A stretch of 64,000 nucleotides of DNA from JAWKWH01 sp963669455 (lineage in GTDB: Bacteria > Pseudomonadota > Alphaproteobacteria > Rhizobiales > Rhizobiaceae), in NCBI GenBank assembly GCA_963669455.1, contig OY770026.1:2294001-2358000 (forward strand). Reading direction: 5' to 3'. Below are positions 52,581-60,505 of this stretch, piece after piece. Each line of letters opens with the position of its first letter. The first letter of the stretch is position 1. Made by a program: the position numbers and the translations under genes. Below the pieces are notes generated by a model. The model saw only the letters and a list, made by a program, of their open reading frames with translations. It was not told where the DNA came from and ran no database searches.

Positions 52581-53033
52581 TCAGTGATCGCTTTGGCAGT
52601 GGCTATGATCCGCCAGCGCAAGGATAACGCTGCATTCACCGATGTTGCCGCCATCGCATGATTGCGATATCCGATTTAATTCTCGCTCAAGCTTTTTCAG
52701 TTTTGATATCCGCGCGCGAACGGCTTTCAGGTGGTTTTTGGCTATCCGATCGGCATCGTGACAGGGCCTGTCGGCGTGTTCACTCAAGCGAATGAGATCG
52801 CGGATAGACTGAATAGACAATCCCAGATCACGACAGTGTTTGATGAACGACAGCCGGTTCAACTCATCGGTAAAATAACGGCGCTGATTGCCCTGGCTGC
52901 GCTCTGCGGCGGATAAAAGCCCTTTGTCCTCATAATAGCGGATCGTCGGGATTTTCACGCCGGTTCGGCGTGACAGGTCACCGATGGATAACATTGGCAG
53001 GCACCATTTGGTTTTCAGTTTGCTGATAGTCAT
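52581..53033 (-). CDS. MerR-family transcriptional regulator
   Basis: The protein has 150 residues from ATG 53033, which follows GGTGGGG; Met 14 (52994) is a possible shorter start. The N-terminal winged helix is clear (MLSIGDLSRRTGVKIPTIRY then YEDKGLL), a dimerisation coil follows, and the C-terminus has Cys/His residues (CDGGNIGECSVILALADHSH then C) like metal-sensing members. The effector metal, if any, cannot be read off. It is not obviously coupled to a transporter gene; the divergent side is dinB-ward. Confidence 0.82.
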   Translation of the reverse strand: MTISKLKTKWCLPMLSIGDLSRRTGVKIPTIRYYEDKGLLSAAERSQGNQRRYFTDELNRLSFIKHCRDLGLSIQSIRDLIRLSEHADRPCHDADRIAKNHLKAVRARISKLKKLERELNRISQSCDGGNIGECSVILALADHSHCQSDH

Positions 53034-53077
53034 AAATACTACCCCACCAAAAACAACACCAAGCTCATCTATCCGTC

Positions 53078-54394
53078 TTAGACATCCCTGTCGCGTTGCG
53101 GCCTGGCCTTGCCTGACTTGCCGAATGTGTAACCGGTCTCAACCGCCCGGCGCCCGAATTTTTCGCGAACCGCATCAATCGCGCCTTCCGCGATCGCCCG
53201 TTTGCGCCCCGTTACATCAACCAGATCGGGCGGGTCAGCGCGATCATCATTGCAAAGATCTGAGACGCCAACGCCAATCAGGCGGAACTTGGTTCCGTCC
53301 GCCTCCTTGCGCAACAATTCCAGACTTGTTGAAAAAATGCGGTCGGCAAGCCTTGTCGGATCGGCGAGCTGGCGGTTGCGGGTTCTGATCTTAAAATCAC
53401 TTGTTTTCAGCTTCAGCACAATCGTGCGTCCGGCGATGTGTTTCTTTTTCAACCGTTCCGACACCCTCTCCGACAGCGAACGGAGCACCGTGACAAGTTC
53501 TTCCAGTGTGGCAAGATCATCGTTGAAGGTTGTCTCCGATGACACGCTCTTGGCCTCACCATGTGCGCTGACCTTACGGCTATCTTGTCCCCGAGACAGG
53601 TGATAGAGCCTGTCTCCCATGGTTCCATAGGTGCGCATCAACGCCGTACGCTCCATCGTCTGCAACTGGCCGATTGTCCGAATGCCGTCGCGTGCCAGTG
53701 CCGCGTTAAATGCTTTGCCGACGCCCCAGATCATGCTGACGGGTTTATCGGCAAGAAATGTTAAAGCTTCAGCGCGCCCAACAGTGGAAAATCCACGCGG
53801 TTTTTCCAAATCCGAGGCAACTTTGGCCAGATATTTGCAGTAGGACAGGCCGACCGAGACGGTAATGCCGATCTCCGCTTCAACTCTGCCGGCGAACCGC
53901 GCCAAAACCCGGGCTGGCGGCTCGCCATGAAGCCGTTCGGTGCCGGTCAGGTCAAGAAACGCCTCATCAATCGAAATTGGCTCGACCGCAGGTGTTAGCG
54001 AGCGCATCATCTCGCGCACCTCGCGCCCGACACGGACGTATTTTTCCATGTTTGGTTTGACAACCGCAGCCTCCGGGCAGGCTTTTAGCGCCTTGAACAT
54101 CGGCATCGCCGAATGCACACCCTTGATACGTGCAATATAGCAGGCGGTCGAAACCACCCCGCGGCGGCCACCCCCGATAATCACCGGCCTGTCGCGAAGC
54201 GCCGGATCGTCGCGTTTTTCGACGGAGGCGTAAAACGCGTCGCAGTCGATATGGGCAATCGCCAGTTCATAAAGCTCATCGTGCCGGATCAGCCGCGGAC
54301 TGCCGCATCGCGCACACCGTCGCACGGATGCTTTCGCAGCCGCCATACAGTCACGGCAAAAACTTTGACCAGTATTGTTGACAGGTTCGGGCAT
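53078..54394 (-). CDS. dinB: DNA polymerase IV with N-terminal zinc ribbon
   Basis: Pol IV is a Y-family translesion polymerase. The 438-residue product begins with a zinc-ribbon-like CxxC pair (Cys 13, 16, 27, 30), absent from E. coli DinB but usual in rhizobia. The palm follows: catalytic HIDCDAFYASVE and ISIDEAFLDL, then the thumb with WGVGKAFNAALARDGI and the little finger. A LexA box (54400-54414) lies directly against its ATG. It is expected to be induced by DNA damage. Confidence 0.95.
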   Translation of the reverse strand: MPEPVNNTGQSFCRDCMAAAKASVRRCARCGSPRLIRHDELYELAIAHIDCDAFYASVEKRDDPALRDRPVIIGGGRRGVVSTACYIARIKGVHSAMPMFKALKACPEAAVVKPNMEKYVRVGREVREMMRSLTPAVEPISIDEAFLDLTGTERLHGEPPARVLARFAGRVEAEIGITVSVGLSYCKYLAKVASDLEKPRGFSTVGRAEALTFLADKPVSMIWGVGKAFNAALARDGIRTIGQLQTMERTALMRTYGTMGDRLYHLSRGQDSRKVSAHGEAKSVSSETTFNDDLATLEELVTVLRSLSERVSERLKKKHIAGRTIVLKLKTSDFKIRTRNRQLADPTRLADRIFSTSLELLRKEADGTKFRLIGVGVSDLCNDDRADPPDLVDVTGRKRAIAEGAIDAVREKFGRRAVETGYTFGKSGKARPQRDRDV

Positions 54395-54429
54395 AGCAAG
54401 AACATATAGCGAACAAGCTTAAATTGCCA
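54394..54429 (-). promoter_or_regulatory. dinB SOS promoter and LexA box, probably leaderless
   Basis: On the minus strand GTTC-N7-GTTC covers 54414-54400. A -10-like TATGTT (54406-54401) sits six bases before the ATG, with a weak TGGCAA 17 bases upstream (54429-54424). Transcription would start at or near the A of ATG, giving a leaderless mRNA. Confidence 0.72.
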
Positions 54430-54524
54430 CGACATCTGCATGGCAATATCTGATGGATAGTATGCCATGACAGTCGAGGCGGCGCCACTGACAGCAAAAC
54501 GCCTTAACCCTCAGATGATAGCTT

Positions 54525-55178
54525 TCAGATGGAAAAATGCGACCGGATCATGTCACCGGCATGCACCCAGCCGTCCGCCTTCCTGATTGGTTCGCCAAGC
54601 GGCGGCAGCAGGGCGCGCATCTTTGCGTGAGCCATCAGGTGTATCAGTGCCGCATCGGGTACATGGTTTTGAACCGAAACCAGATTATGCGGAATATCGT
54701 CGACGAATGCGACGGGCCGCCCGGTTTCGCCGCGTATTTTGGCAATTGCCGGCCCCTTGGCCGCTTCCGTCGTAACAAGGGGGTAGGGGAAACCGATCCG
54801 GTCAAGCAAGCCGCGGCGCCTGTCGCGAAACCGGTGCGGTGCGGCGGTCAGCAACACGATTTCCAAAGTTCCAGCCAGTTCGGCGACCGTCTCGACAGCC
54901 ATCTCAACCGGTGTCTGCCACTTTTCCTGTGCGTGGAAAAAATCATCAATAAGCGATGTTACCGCCTCTTTGTCAGCGGCAATTCCGCTATCCTGGGCAA
55001 CGATGTTGCCATGCAGGCGAAAGGAATCCATTTTTAGCTCAAAGCCCACAGTGTTCAAAAACGCACATAAGGGGCCAATAAATTCCAGCAATACCTCGTC
55101 GACGTCGAGTACCAATAGCGGTCTGGTATCGTGGGCCAGTTCGGCGATTTGCCGGGCGGTTTCCGGGTCGTCGCTCAT
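54525..55178 (-). CDS. HAD-superfamily hydrolase
   Basis: The 217-residue protein has HAD motifs: DxD in LLVLDVDEVLLEF (the nucleophile Asp and the second Asp), Thr in IVLLTAAPHRFRD, a Lys, and the acidic motif in VAFVDDIPHNLVSVQN. A cap region lies between the first two motifs. Substrate is unknown. Its ATG overlaps the DUF3572 stop (ATGA), so the two are coupled. Confidence 0.85.
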   Translation of the reverse strand: MSDDPETARQIAELAHDTRPLLVLDVDEVLLEFIGPLCAFLNTVGFELKMDSFRLHGNIVAQDSGIAADKEAVTSLIDDFFHAQEKWQTPVEMAVETVAELAGTLEIVLLTAAPHRFRDRRRGLLDRIGFPYPLVTTEAAKGPAIAKIRGETGRPVAFVDDIPHNLVSVQNHVPDAALIHLMAHAKMRALLPPLGEPIRKADGWVHAGDMIRSHFSI

Positions 55179-55465
55179 GGGTTGGCCAAAAAGGGTTCCT
55201 CGCCATTCGGCAAGGCTCTAAGCGCCACCATAATGTCGTCCGGCCTGGTGTCTGTCGCATCGCAGAACTCGATCAGTGTCGGCTCATGGGCGGCGACAAA
55301 CTGTAAAACGCCAGCGAGAAACCCTGCTTCGCCTGCCGCATTGCGGATTGAGGCGGCCTCGATGCCGGTCAGCTGTAGAAAACGCGGCAGAAGTTTTTCG
55401 CTTCCCGCCACATAGGCAAGTGCCTTGATCGCCAGGGCTTCGGCCTCACCATGATCAACGGGCAT
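55175..55465 (-). CDS. DUF3572 protein
   Basis: The 96-residue helical protein carries the DUF3572 pattern: AEALAIKALAYVAGSEKLLP, then RFLQLTGIEAASIRNAAGEA, FLAGVLQFVAAHEPTLIEFC. It is conserved between dinB and divK in rhizobia; no function is known. It is the first gene of a two-gene minus-strand unit and is divergent from divK. Confidence 0.9.
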   Translation of the reverse strand: MPVDHGEAEALAIKALAYVAGSEKLLPRFLQLTGIEAASIRNAAGEAGFLAGVLQFVAAHEPTLIEFCDATDTRPDDIMVALRALPNGEEPFLANP

Positions 55466-55664
55466 GTTGTGTCATCCGGTTTGTCATACCGCCTTCGATA
55501 ACGCGGCGATGCCAATCTACGCAAGCCTGGATCCGCATGGTTTGGGTTTTTGAGAAGTTTGCGTTTCGTCAATCAAATTTTGCTAACGTCTCGGACGACC
55601 TATACTGATGCCGGGATCCAGCGGCGGATTACTCAAGAGATTGAAGGGGTTATCGGGTCCAGTC

Positions 55665-56036
55665 ATGACGAAAAAAGTGATGATCGTCGAGGACAATGAG
55701 CTCAATATGAAGCTCTTTCGGGACCTCATAGAGGCCAGCGGCTATGAGACGGTGCGCACCCGTAACGGCTTGGAAGCGCTGGATTTGGCCCGCGAACACA
55801 AGCCCGAACTGATTTTGATGGACATTCAACTGCCGGAGGTTTCCGGCCTGGATGTAACCCGTTGGCTCAAGGAAGATGACGAGTTGCATACAATTCCGGT
55901 CATCGCTGTCACCGCTTTTGCGATGAAGGGCGACGAAGAGCGCATCAGGCAAGGGGGCTGTGAAGCCTATATTTCCAAACCGATCTCTGTCCCGAGTTTT
56001 ATCGAGACGATCAAATCCTATCTCGGTGATGCCTAA
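55665..56036 (+). CDS. divK: Cell-cycle response regulator DivK
   Basis: DivK is a single-domain receiver that controls CtrA through DivJ, PleC and DivL. From ATG 55665 it has 123 residues: acidic E9/D10, phospho-acceptor Asp 53 in LMDIQLPEVSGLDVTRWLKE, Thr in AVTAFAMKGDEERI, and Lys in YISKPISVPSF. The length and the close match to known DivK proteins support this, as does the adjacent pleD. The frame to 55608 is a 5' extension. Confidence 0.96.
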   Translation: MTKKVMIVEDNELNMKLFRDLIEASGYETVRTRNGLEALDLAREHKPELILMDIQLPEVSGLDVTRWLKEDDELHTIPVIAVTAFAMKGDEERIRQGGCEAYISKPISVPSFIETIKSYLGDA

Positions 56037-56071
56037 TGCATTGGTCCGATGGTGTGTGAAAGTAAACGATT

Positions 56072-57439
56072 ATGACCGCTCGAATTCTGGTTGTTGATGA
56101 TATTCCGGCAAATGTGCGCCTGCTCGAATCGCGTTTGCTGGCTGAATATTTTGATGTGGTGACGGCACTCAACGGGCAGGACGCGCTCGATATTTGCGCA
56201 AATGGCCAGGTCGATGTGGTTTTGCTCGATATTATGATGCCGGGCATTGACGGTTTTGAGGTCTGCCACCGGCTGAAATGCGATCCGGCAACGGCGCATA
56301 TTCCCATTGTCATGGTTACGGCGCTGGATCAGGTTGCCGACCGCGTGCGTGGCCTGGAAGCCGGCGCCGATGATTTTCTGTCCAAACCGGTCAATGATTT
56401 GCAGTTGATGACGCGTGTCAAAAGCCTGGTACGCCTGAAAATGCTGACCGACGAGTTGCGGCTGAGGGCTACCACGACCACGACGATTGGCCTTGAAGAG
56501 CTGCTTGAGCACAAAAACGATGCTGGCCGGCCGAAATCAAATTTGCTGCTGGTGGATGGCAGAAAATCATCCTACGTGCGGCTGACGGACATGCTGTCTC
56601 CGGTGGTGAATGTCGAACTGGAGCACAATCCGCATCAGGGTTTGTTCCACGCCGCCGAAGGAGATTTTGACTGCATCGTTATCTCGACCGGTTTTGACGA
56701 TTTCGATCCGCTGCGGCTTTGCTCGCAGCTTCGTTCGCTTGACCGCACACGCGCGACACCAATCATGATGATTGCCAATGAGGGGCAGGACGAAATCATC
56801 ACCCGTGGTCTGGAACTGGGGATCAATGATTACATCATTCGCCCGATTGAAAGGCAGGAGCTGGTTGCCCGTGTCAGGACACAGTTGCGCCGCAAGCGCT
56901 ATAATGACGAGTTGCGCGCCAATGTAACCCAGTCGATTGAGCTGGCTGTCACAGACAGTCTGACCGGCCTGCACAACAGACGCTATCTGGACACCCATTT
57001 GAAAACGCTGTTTGACCGGGCGAATTCGCGTGGCCGCCCACTCTCCGTCCTGATTGCCGATCTGGATCGTTTCAAGGCCGTAAACGACACCCATGGTCAC
57101 GACGCCGGCGACAAGGTGCTGCAGCAATTTGCCAACAGGTTGCGCAAAAGCGTCCGCGGCATGGATCTCGCCTGCCGCTATGGCGGCGAGGAGTTTGTTG
57201 TGGTGATGCCGGACACCGAGCCTGAGATCGCCAGAATCGTCGCTGAACGGTTGAGGTCGGCAATCGCCGGCGCGCCCTTTGAGACAGGCGACGGTGTCAT
57301 CAAGGCTACGGTTAGCGCCGGTCTGTCATCCTTGGAGGGCCGGGACGATACGGTCGCGGCAATGATGAAGCGGGCCGATCAGGCATTGTACGAGGCCAAA
57401 AATGGTGGCCGCAATCGAGTGGTTGCAAAAGCAGCCTGA
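56072..57439 (+). CDS. pleD: Diguanylate cyclase response regulator PleD
   Basis: PleD makes c-di-GMP during the swarmer-to-stalked transition and polar development. The 455-residue protein has two receiver domains (Asp 53 in LLDIMMPGID; the second receiver is degenerate) and a C-terminal GGDEF domain with the active GGEEF in CRYGGEEFVVVMP. The product-inhibition RxxD site (RGMD) is five residues upstream, so feedback control is probably kept. It is paired with divK 35 bases away, as in Caulobacter and rhizobia. Confidence 0.97.
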   Translation: MTARILVVDDIPANVRLLESRLLAEYFDVVTALNGQDALDICANGQVDVVLLDIMMPGIDGFEVCHRLKCDPATAHIPIVMVTALDQVADRVRGLEAGADDFLSKPVNDLQLMTRVKSLVRLKMLTDELRLRATTTTTIGLEELLEHKNDAGRPKSNLLLVDGRKSSYVRLTDMLSPVVNVELEHNPHQGLFHAAEGDFDCIVISTGFDDFDPLRLCSQLRSLDRTRATPIMMIANEGQDEIITRGLELGINDYIIRPIERQELVARVRTQLRRKRYNDELRANVTQSIELAVTDSLTGLHNRRYLDTHLKTLFDRANSRGRPLSVLIADLDRFKAVNDTHGHDAGDKVLQQFANRLRKSVRGMDLACRYGGEEFVVVMPDTEPEIARIVAERLRSAIAGAPFETGDGVIKATVSAGLSSLEGRDDTVAAMMKRADQALYEAKNGGRNRVVAKAA

Positions 57440-57470
57440 TACGATCAGCAGGCGGATCAATAAAATTTGT

Positions 57471-57680
57471 TTAAAATCCGTAGCTTAACTCTAACAAACA
57501 ATAAACACAGTCCTCGGCTAGGAAACTATTGATTTCCGACGGCCAGTGAGCAAATGTCTGCCGGACGCAAGGGTGGGACCGATACGAGGCTTGCAAACGG
57601 TCCCCTAAAAGATACCCCATGATGCTCAGGTCCGCCGCATCTCCTGGGTCCGTGGGGTCGGCCGGTCGGCACTGGCACAT
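57471..57680 (-). CDS. Putative 69-residue Cys-containing protein
   Basis: An ATG after a very good ribosome site (GAGGAGG) opens a 70-codon frame. The product has six-odd charged turns, a Cys pair (MCQC) at the start and a further pair (DCVYC) near the end, and no membrane helix. Codon use is unremarkable. No family is recognised, so the call rests on the ribosome site and frame length. Confidence 0.4.
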   Translation of the reverse strand: MCQCRPADPTDPGDAADLSIMGYLLGDRLQASYRSHPCVRQTFAHWPSEINSFLAEDCVYCLLELSYGF

Positions 57681-57768
57681 AGTGGCCTCCTCGTACCGCT
57701 GCCAGACCGTCGACCGGCCCCCTATTTCTCTCAGTAAGACGCCTCTAATTCAGAGGCTTACGGGAACA

Positions 57769-57800
57769 AAAAACGCCGCATCGTAACGTGCGGCGTTTTT
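57769..57800. terminator. Bidirectional rho-independent terminator
   Basis: AAAAACGCCGCA and TGCGGCGTTTTT are perfect 12-base arms around an 8-base loop. The A tract on one side and the T tract on the other allow it to end both pleD-side and rpmG-side transcripts. Confidence 0.9.
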
Positions 57801-57846
57801 CATATTTCCGATCAGATCAAGTTTACTTGATCTTGCAAGGCAAGTT

Positions 57847-58014
57847 TTACTTGATCTTGCCTTCCTTGAACTCGACATGCTTGCGCGCGACCGGGTCGTA
57901 TTTCCGTTTGGTCAGCTTCTCGGTCATCGTCCGGCTGTTCTTTTTGGTTACATAGAAGAAACCGGTATCGGCCGTCGAGTTCAGCCTGATCTTTATGGTC
58001 GTCGCCTTGGCCAT
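57847..58014 (-). CDS. rpmG: 50S ribosomal protein L33
   Basis: The 55-residue basic protein reads MAKATTIKIRLNSTADTGFF and YVTKKNSRTMTEKLTKRKYD, the standard L33 sequence. It lacks the Cys pairs of the zinc-containing form, so it is the C-minus type. The larger frame to 58278 is the MFS region in another register. It ends next to the terminator at 57800. Confidence 0.97.
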   Translation of the reverse strand: MAKATTIKIRLNSTADTGFFYVTKKNSRTMTEKLTKRKYDPVARKHVEFKEGKIK

Positions 58015-58114
58015 TTGTTCTGTCCGTTTATCAGTAAAAAAGCGCCGCAACCGAATGGCCTTGCACCCGGCGACGGCGACGTTGGCCGGACAAATAAACA
58101 AACCGGGTTTTTTG

Positions 58115-59278
58115 TCAAGGCCGCAAGGCGGTTCTGGTGATTGCAAAGACGATGTAGGCGGTAAATAATATTGCCAATGTCCAGGCAAATCCGGCCGGGC
58201 CGGCCATGTCCAGGCCGACACCGATGAATTGCGGACCGGCAAGCATTCCAAACGAATAGCAAAACACAAAGGCAGCATTGGCCTGGGCCAGTTCCTTGCC
58301 CGATAATTTGGCGCTCAAATGCGCAAGTCCAACCACATAGAGACCGCCGGTGGCGCCACCCCACACGAACATCAGCAAGGCGGTGAGCGCCCAATTGGTT
58401 CCAAGCGAAGGCAATACCAGCATGCCGATCAAGCCGACAATGGAAAGAGCGATCAGCACATGCCTGCGGTCGCGTACCCGGTCGCTCAAAAGTCCAAGCG
58501 GAAGTTGCAAGGCAAAATTGCCAATCCCGATAAAGCTGATCAACAATGCGGCATCGGCCTCTGAAAAGCCGGCACGTGCGCCATAGACAGGCAACATGGA
58601 AAAACTGCCGGTTTCAACCGCACCAAACAACAATACGGCAGCCGTCGCTGTTGGAACGATCAGCGAATAGCGTAAAATGGAGCCTCGGCTTGTCTCGCCG
58701 TCGAGCACCGGTTCATCTCGATATGCAGTTAAAACCGGCAAGAGAGCCGCAAGAATAAGCGCTGCGCCGGTGGCAAATGGTATGAAGTCAGCGCTTCCCA
58801 GAACCGAAAACAGCCAGGGCCCGATGGCAAATCCGGCCGACAGAACCGTCGCATAGATCCCAAGCACCAAACCGCGCCGTTGCGGTGGTGCAGAAGCGCT
58901 GATCCAGAATTCCGACAGAATGAAAACAACTGTCAGTGCGGCATGGAAAATAAATCGAAGCGGAAACCACATCCAGAACCAGGGGGCAGCATAAAAACCA
59001 CAAAGAGAGACCGTCGCGATCAGAATTGAAACGGCGATAAGCCGCGTTACCCCAAACCTGGCCGCCATTGGGGTGGTAAACGGTGCAAGCGCGATGGCTG
59101 CGATACCAGCCATTGCCGTATTGAGGCCGATAACGGTCGCCGAGTATCCACGAACCTCCAAAATTGTAGACAGGAGCGGCATTGTCATGCCGGTGGCTAT
59201 GCCGACCACCGTGACCGACGCAATAGCTGCGAGAACACCATGCCAACGGATGTGCCCGGCTATCGTCGTGGCGGTCAG
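58115..59278 (-). CDS. MFS transporter (YcaD/UMF3-like)
   Basis: The 387-residue protein has twelve hydrophobic segments and the MFS loop motif (PMAARFGVTRLIAV and LLSDRVRDRRHVLIAL). Start choice is hard: the frame to 59440 runs into the NUDIX gene in another register, and no ATG, GTG or TTG fits. A CTG at 59278 overlaps the NUDIX stop (CTGA) and gives the N-terminus seen in relatives; I take it as the best guess. Substrate is unknown. Rhizobial relatives have this gene at this place, between NUDIX and rpmG. Confidence 0.85.
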   Translation of the reverse strand: MTATTIAGHIRWHGVLAAIASVTVVGIATGMTMPLLSTILEVRGYSATVIGLNTAMAGIAAIALAPFTTPMAARFGVTRLIAVSILIATVSLCGFYAAPWFWMWFPLRFIFHAALTVVFILSEFWISASAPPQRRGLVLGIYATVLSAGFAIGPWLFSVLGSADFIPFATGAALILAALLPVLTAYRDEPVLDGETSRGSILRYSLIVPTATAAVLLFGAVETGSFSMLPVYGARAGFSEADAALLISFIGIGNFALQLPLGLLSDRVRDRRHVLIALSIVGLIGMLVLPSLGTNWALTALLMFVWGGATGGLYVVGLAHLSAKLSGKELAQANAAFVFCYSFGMLAGPQFIGVGLDMAGPAGFAWTLAILFTAYIVFAITRTALRP

Positions 59279-60048
59279 ATTAGGTCGCGTCTGAAGCGAT
59301 TGTGCTTCATGTGATAAAATGGCACTGGAGCACCGGGTGACAGCACCGGGTCTTTGGCGAGCCTCCCGTCCAGTTCCTCCAGAACCGTTTTGGTGATGAA
59401 CGGTATATCCGCCTCCATCGCTTCGCCAATCGGCAGCCAAATCAGTTCTTCCAGTTCATTGCTTGGCCCGCCATTGTCAAGTTCAATGGCAACCGTATCG
59501 GTAAAGGCTGCGAGAAAGCGGGTGTCGAAACGGCGCACCCGGCCTGGAGGCGTAATGGCGCGGGCGACGAACCTTAAACCCGAGAGGGATGGCGCAACAT
59601 TGTGTTCGACAAATCCCTGCCAGTCAGCATGCGGTGTGTCGAACGGGCATTTCGTGCCAATCAAAAACCCTGCTTCCTCGTAGGTTTCGCGAATGGCGGA
59701 AAGTGCAATGGCGCGGGCGCGGGCGCGCGATGCCTTGCGGCCCGGACCAGCCATCAATTTTTCAAGCTCCCGTTCATCCAGACCATCGGGCGTTTTGATG
59801 CGGCCGTCATTCGGGTCCGTGCGGCCGCCCGGGAAGACGAATTTTCCGGGCATGAAGGCGTGGTCGCGATGCCGGCGTCCGATAAGCACATGGGGAACAC
59901 CGGCGCGCTTGTCGAGCAGGATCAGTGTTCCCGCGTCGCGAGGCCTGAGCGGCCCGTCACCAAGCGCGAAATCTTTTGATTCCGCCCGGTCGATCTGTTT
60001 GCGTGTGAGGCCGCGCATGGCCGTGCTTGGCGCCTGGTTGCTGGTCAT
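59275..60048 (-). CDS. NUDIX hydrolase
   Basis: The 257-residue protein has a split Nudix box: GKFVFPGGRTDPNDGRI, an insert, and SAIRETYEEAGFLIG with the catalytic Glu. Substrate class is unclear, and the insert is typical of the rhizobial family. It starts nine bases downstream of the DUF983 stop, in the topA-rnr-DUF983-NUDIX-MFS-rpmG run on the minus strand. Confidence 0.88.
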   Translation of the reverse strand: MTSNQAPSTAMRGLTRKQIDRAESKDFALGDGPLRPRDAGTLILLDKRAGVPHVLIGRRHRDHAFMPGKFVFPGGRTDPNDGRIKTPDGLDERELEKLMAGPGRKASRARARAIALSAIRETYEEAGFLIGTKCPFDTPHADWQGFVEHNVAPSLSGLRFVARAITPPGRVRRFDTRFLAAFTDTVAIELDNGGPSNELEELIWLPIGEAMEADIPFITKTVLEELDGRLAKDPVLSPGAPVPFYHMKHNRFRRDLI

Positions 60049-60056
60049 TAAGTCAG

Positions 60057-60503
60057 TCAGGTTTCCGGATGCGTGTCGATCACATCATCGTGGCCGCCAA
60101 AACCGTGCATGTAAAGCGCCCATTGCAGACCGACCACCGCACCTTTGACGGGTTGAAGCAGAACAAGCGACATCAGCACCGTCACCGGTATCCAGACCGC
60201 CAGATGCTGCCACAATGTCAGCGATGATGTGGCTTCAACGCCCATAAACGCGCCGACGACGACATGGCCGACGATGAAAATCACGATATAGGCAGGCAAA
60301 TCGTCAGCCCGGTGGAAATGAAACGCTTCGCCGCAGGAGGCGCAATGATCATGCGTTTTGATGAACGAGCGGAACAATTTGCCCTGATTGCAGTTCGGGC
60401 ACCGGCAAAACAGGCCGCGTTTCATCGCCTGCCATAAATTCCGCTTGGTATTTCCCCCGCTGTCCATCGACGCGTCATTGCCGCCGAAATGCTGCTGTTC
60501 CAT
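60057..60503 (-). CDS. DUF983 zinc-ribbon membrane protein
   Basis: The 148-residue protein has two CxxC pairs (CRCPNCNQGKLF and CASCGEAF) that suggest a zinc ribbon, then two membrane helices (IVIFIVGHVVVGAFMGV and LAVWIPVTVLMSLVLLQPV). The motif ADDLPAYIVIFIVGH is the DUF983 signature. Met 13 is an alternative start. Its function is unknown; it lies 2 bases after rnr. Confidence 0.92.
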   Translation of the reverse strand: MEQQHFGGNDASMDSGGNTKRNLWQAMKRGLFCRCPNCNQGKLFRSFIKTHDHCASCGEAFHFHRADDLPAYIVIFIVGHVVVGAFMGVEATSSLTLWQHLAVWIPVTVLMSLVLLQPVKGAVVGLQWALYMHGFGGHDDVIDTHPET

Positions 60504-60505
60504 GA

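Larger units (their letters stand above)
57440..57846. other. Intergenic region between pleD and rpmG
   Basis: It holds a possible small minus-strand gene (57471-57680), a small hairpin (GCCTCT/AGAGGC at 57741-57757), and a strong bidirectional terminator (57769-57800). Confidence 0.5.
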
